This document shows, one piece after another, positions 5,483 to 6,536 of a stretch of 6,536 nt of DNA (its first letter is position 1; the number at the start of each line of letters is the position of its first letter). Under the pieces are notes generated by a model. It ran no database searches and was not told where the DNA came from. It saw nothing but the letters and a program-made list of their open reading frames with translations. Location: assembly GCA_025355595.1 (NCBI GenBank), contig JANXZI010000437.1, positions 1 to 6,536 on the forward strand, written 5' to 3'. Made by a program: the position numbers and the translations under genes. Origin of the DNA: Spartobacteria bacterium (GTDB taxonomy: Bacteria > Verrucomicrobiota > Verrucomicrobiia > Chthoniobacterales > Chthoniobacteraceae).

Positions 5483-6085
5483 TCAGAAATTCAGCGTCAT
5501 CCGCGAAGCGCGCATGCGCTCCGCCTGCATGATGGCCCGGAAGTTTTCAAAGTCCTGCATCGGTGTGCCGCTGATGATCGTGTAGCGGTAATTCCGCCAC
5601 GCCGCCATCTCCGTTTTCGCGTTGCGCAGCCGCACCTCGAGTTGCTCGGGCGTCTCGGTGCCGCGTTTCAGCAGGCGGCGGCGCACTTCATCCATGCTCG
5701 GTGGCATCAGGAAAATATCCACCAGCGCGGCTTGCAGCCGCCCATCGGCATCCGTGCGGATCTTTGTCGCTCCCTGGATGTCCACATCCATCAGCACATC
5801 GCGACCGCTGCCCATGCTGTCTAGGATCGTCTGCCGCAGCGTGCCGTAGAAGTTCCCATGCACACTCGCGTGCTCGATGAAATCACCCGCCGCGATCCGC
5901 CGTTCAAATTCCGCGACGCTCAGAAAATGGTAATCGTGCCCGTCCACCTCGCCCGGTCGCGGCGCGCGCGTCGTGCAGGAGATCGAATACACAAAATCCG
6001 GCTTATCCGAGAGCATCTTCAGCAGCGTGCTCTTGCCGCCGCCGGATGGCGCGGAGATGAGGAAGAGGATGCCGCTGCGCTTCAT
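5483..6085 (-). CDS. gmk: Guanylate kinase
   Basis: Guanylate kinase phosphorylates GMP (and dGMP) to GDP with ATP, a cytosolic purine step. The 200-residue length is typical. The Walker A loop APSGGGKST is at 12-20, and the GMP-binding segment SCTTRAPRPGEVDGHDYHF at 36-54 has the conserved TTR, PRPGE and DY. FIEHASVHGNFYGT at 69-82 and DVLMDVDIQGA at 97-106 follow, then the lid IFLMPPSMDEVRRRLLKRGTET at 124-145. The C-terminal YTIISGT replaces the more usual YVIVNDD, a modest variation. The ATG at 6085 is chosen because kinase homology starts within a few residues and because it forms an ATGA overlap with the yicC stop; a longer frame to 6211 would only read yicC sequence in another frame. 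yicC-gmk is a long-conserved pair. rpoZ, often the next gene, is missing here. Confidence 0.96.
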   Translation of the reverse strand: MKRSGILFLISAPSGGGKSTLLKMLSDKPDFVYSISCTTRAPRPGEVDGHDYHFLSVAEFERRIAAGDFIEHASVHGNFYGTLRQTILDSMGSGRDVLMDVDIQGATKIRTDADGRLQAALVDIFLMPPSMDEVRRRLLKRGTETPEQLEVRLRNAKTEMAAWRNYRYTIISGTPMQDFENFRAIMQAERMRASRMTLNF

Positions 6086-6536
6086 TCGATGTTCTGAATC
6101 TGCTCGCGGATTTTTTCCATCTCCGCCTTGCACGTCACGACGAGCTGCGAGATTTCCACGTCGTTCGCCTTTGCACCGAGCGTGTTGAATTCGCGCCCGA
6201 TTTCCTGGCACATGAATTCCAGCGTGCGACCCACCGGCTCATTCTTCGCGAGGTGATGCTCGAACTGATCGAAGTGGCTCGCGAGCCGCGTGAGTTCCTC
6301 AGTCACATCGCTCTTATCCGCAAAAATCGCGACCTCCTTCACAAGTCGATCATCGTCAATTGGCAGATCGATCGCCGCACGCGTGATCCGATCGTGAAGT
6401 TGCTGGCGGTATTTTCTCACAACATCCGGCAGGAGCTTCCGAACTTTCTTCACCGCATCGCGCACGATCTTCAGCCGCTTGCGGAGATCCGTCGCGAGAT
6501 GCTTCCCCTCGTGCTCGCGCATTTTCATCAAATCAG
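6082..6536 (-). CDS. yicC: YicC-family endoribonuclease, C-terminal half (cut by window edge)
   Basis: About 150 residues of the C-terminal part of a YicC/YloC protein are visible; the frame stays open to the window edge and family members are about 290 residues, so the N-terminal half lies beyond 6536. The visible start-like codons at 6526-6531 are internal: the text before MREHEGKHLATDLRKRL continues as DLMK, as in homologues. The segment after that is helix-rich, and the ending (EIGREFNTLGAKANDVEIS, then KAEMEKIREQIQNIE) is the highly conserved DUF1732 tail with its REQ-QNIE terminus. E. coli YicC has been described as an endoribonuclease involved in small-RNA turnover; the same role here is inferred by family. 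The stop overlaps the gmk ATG as ATGA, so the pair is translationally coupled. Confidence 0.93.
   Translation of the reverse strand, partial: DLMKMREHEGKHLATDLRKRLKIVRDAVKKVRKLLPDVVRKYRQQLHDRITRAAIDLPIDDDRLVKEVAIFADKSDVTEELTRLASHFDQFEHHLAKNEPVGRTLEFMCQEIGREFNTLGAKANDVEISQLVVTCKAEMEKIREQIQNIE

Noticed and set aside
5483..6211. Longer guanylate kinase starting at 6211
   Set aside because: The extra 42 residues are out-of-frame yicC sequence with no kinase homology, and the ATG at 6085 gives a typical length and an ATGA overlap.
1..6536. A previously undescribed multi-gene system or defence island
   Set aside because: Apart from the micro-gene and repeats, every gene is a recognisable core or widespread family; I see no nuclease, transposase, toxin-antitoxin pair or CRISPR features.

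Overview
The window is a GC-rich bacterial segment in which every supportable gene lies on the minus strand, so transcription runs from high to low coordinates. Codon use, short intergenic gaps and ATGA stop/start overlaps point to a free-living, GC-rich bacterium. The phylum is not certain. A 30-bp-armed inverted repeat of the 'CCGCAGATGAACACGG' type, a GGCG/CGCC palindrome cluster and a tiny Lys/Ala protein remind me of Verrucomicrobiota (Spartobacteria/Opitutae-like) or related PVC genomes. That is recollection, not a search result.

In transcription order there are three blocks. Block 1 (6536 to about 4860) is the C-terminal half of a YicC-family endoribonuclease, then gmk (guanylate kinase, overlapping yicC by ATGA), then a stand-alone CoaC-type flavoprotein (phosphopantothenoylcysteine decarboxylase) starting 5 bp after gmk. 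This resembles the widespread yicC-gmk-rpoZ-coaBC cluster, but rpoZ is absent and the CoaB ligase half is missing. Block 2 (about 4680 to 4404) is a 28-residue Lys/Ala/Pro gene with its own Shine-Dalgarno, a long leader and a strong intrinsic terminator, so it looks like an independent unit. Block 3 (4315 to 136) is an inositol-monophosphatase-family gene overlapping ispF (MEP isoprenoid pathway) by ATGA. A 71-bp inverted repeat follows, then a DUF58 protein overlapping by ATGA a BatA-like membrane protein with a VWA-like domain. The left edge (1-135) holds nested short palindromes.

Most genes are core metabolism: nucleotide phosphorylation, coenzyme A, isoprenoid precursors, phosphate-ester hydrolysis and RNA turnover. 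DUF58 and the BatA-like protein form the usual envelope-associated pair that normally works with a MoxR AAA+ ATPase, but no moxR is next to them here. The least explained items are the Lys/Ala micro-gene, the two palindromic repeats, the degenerate metal-binding motif in the BatA-like VWA domain and the CoaB-less CoaC. I see no mobile element, CRISPR array, tRNA, rRNA or defence system.
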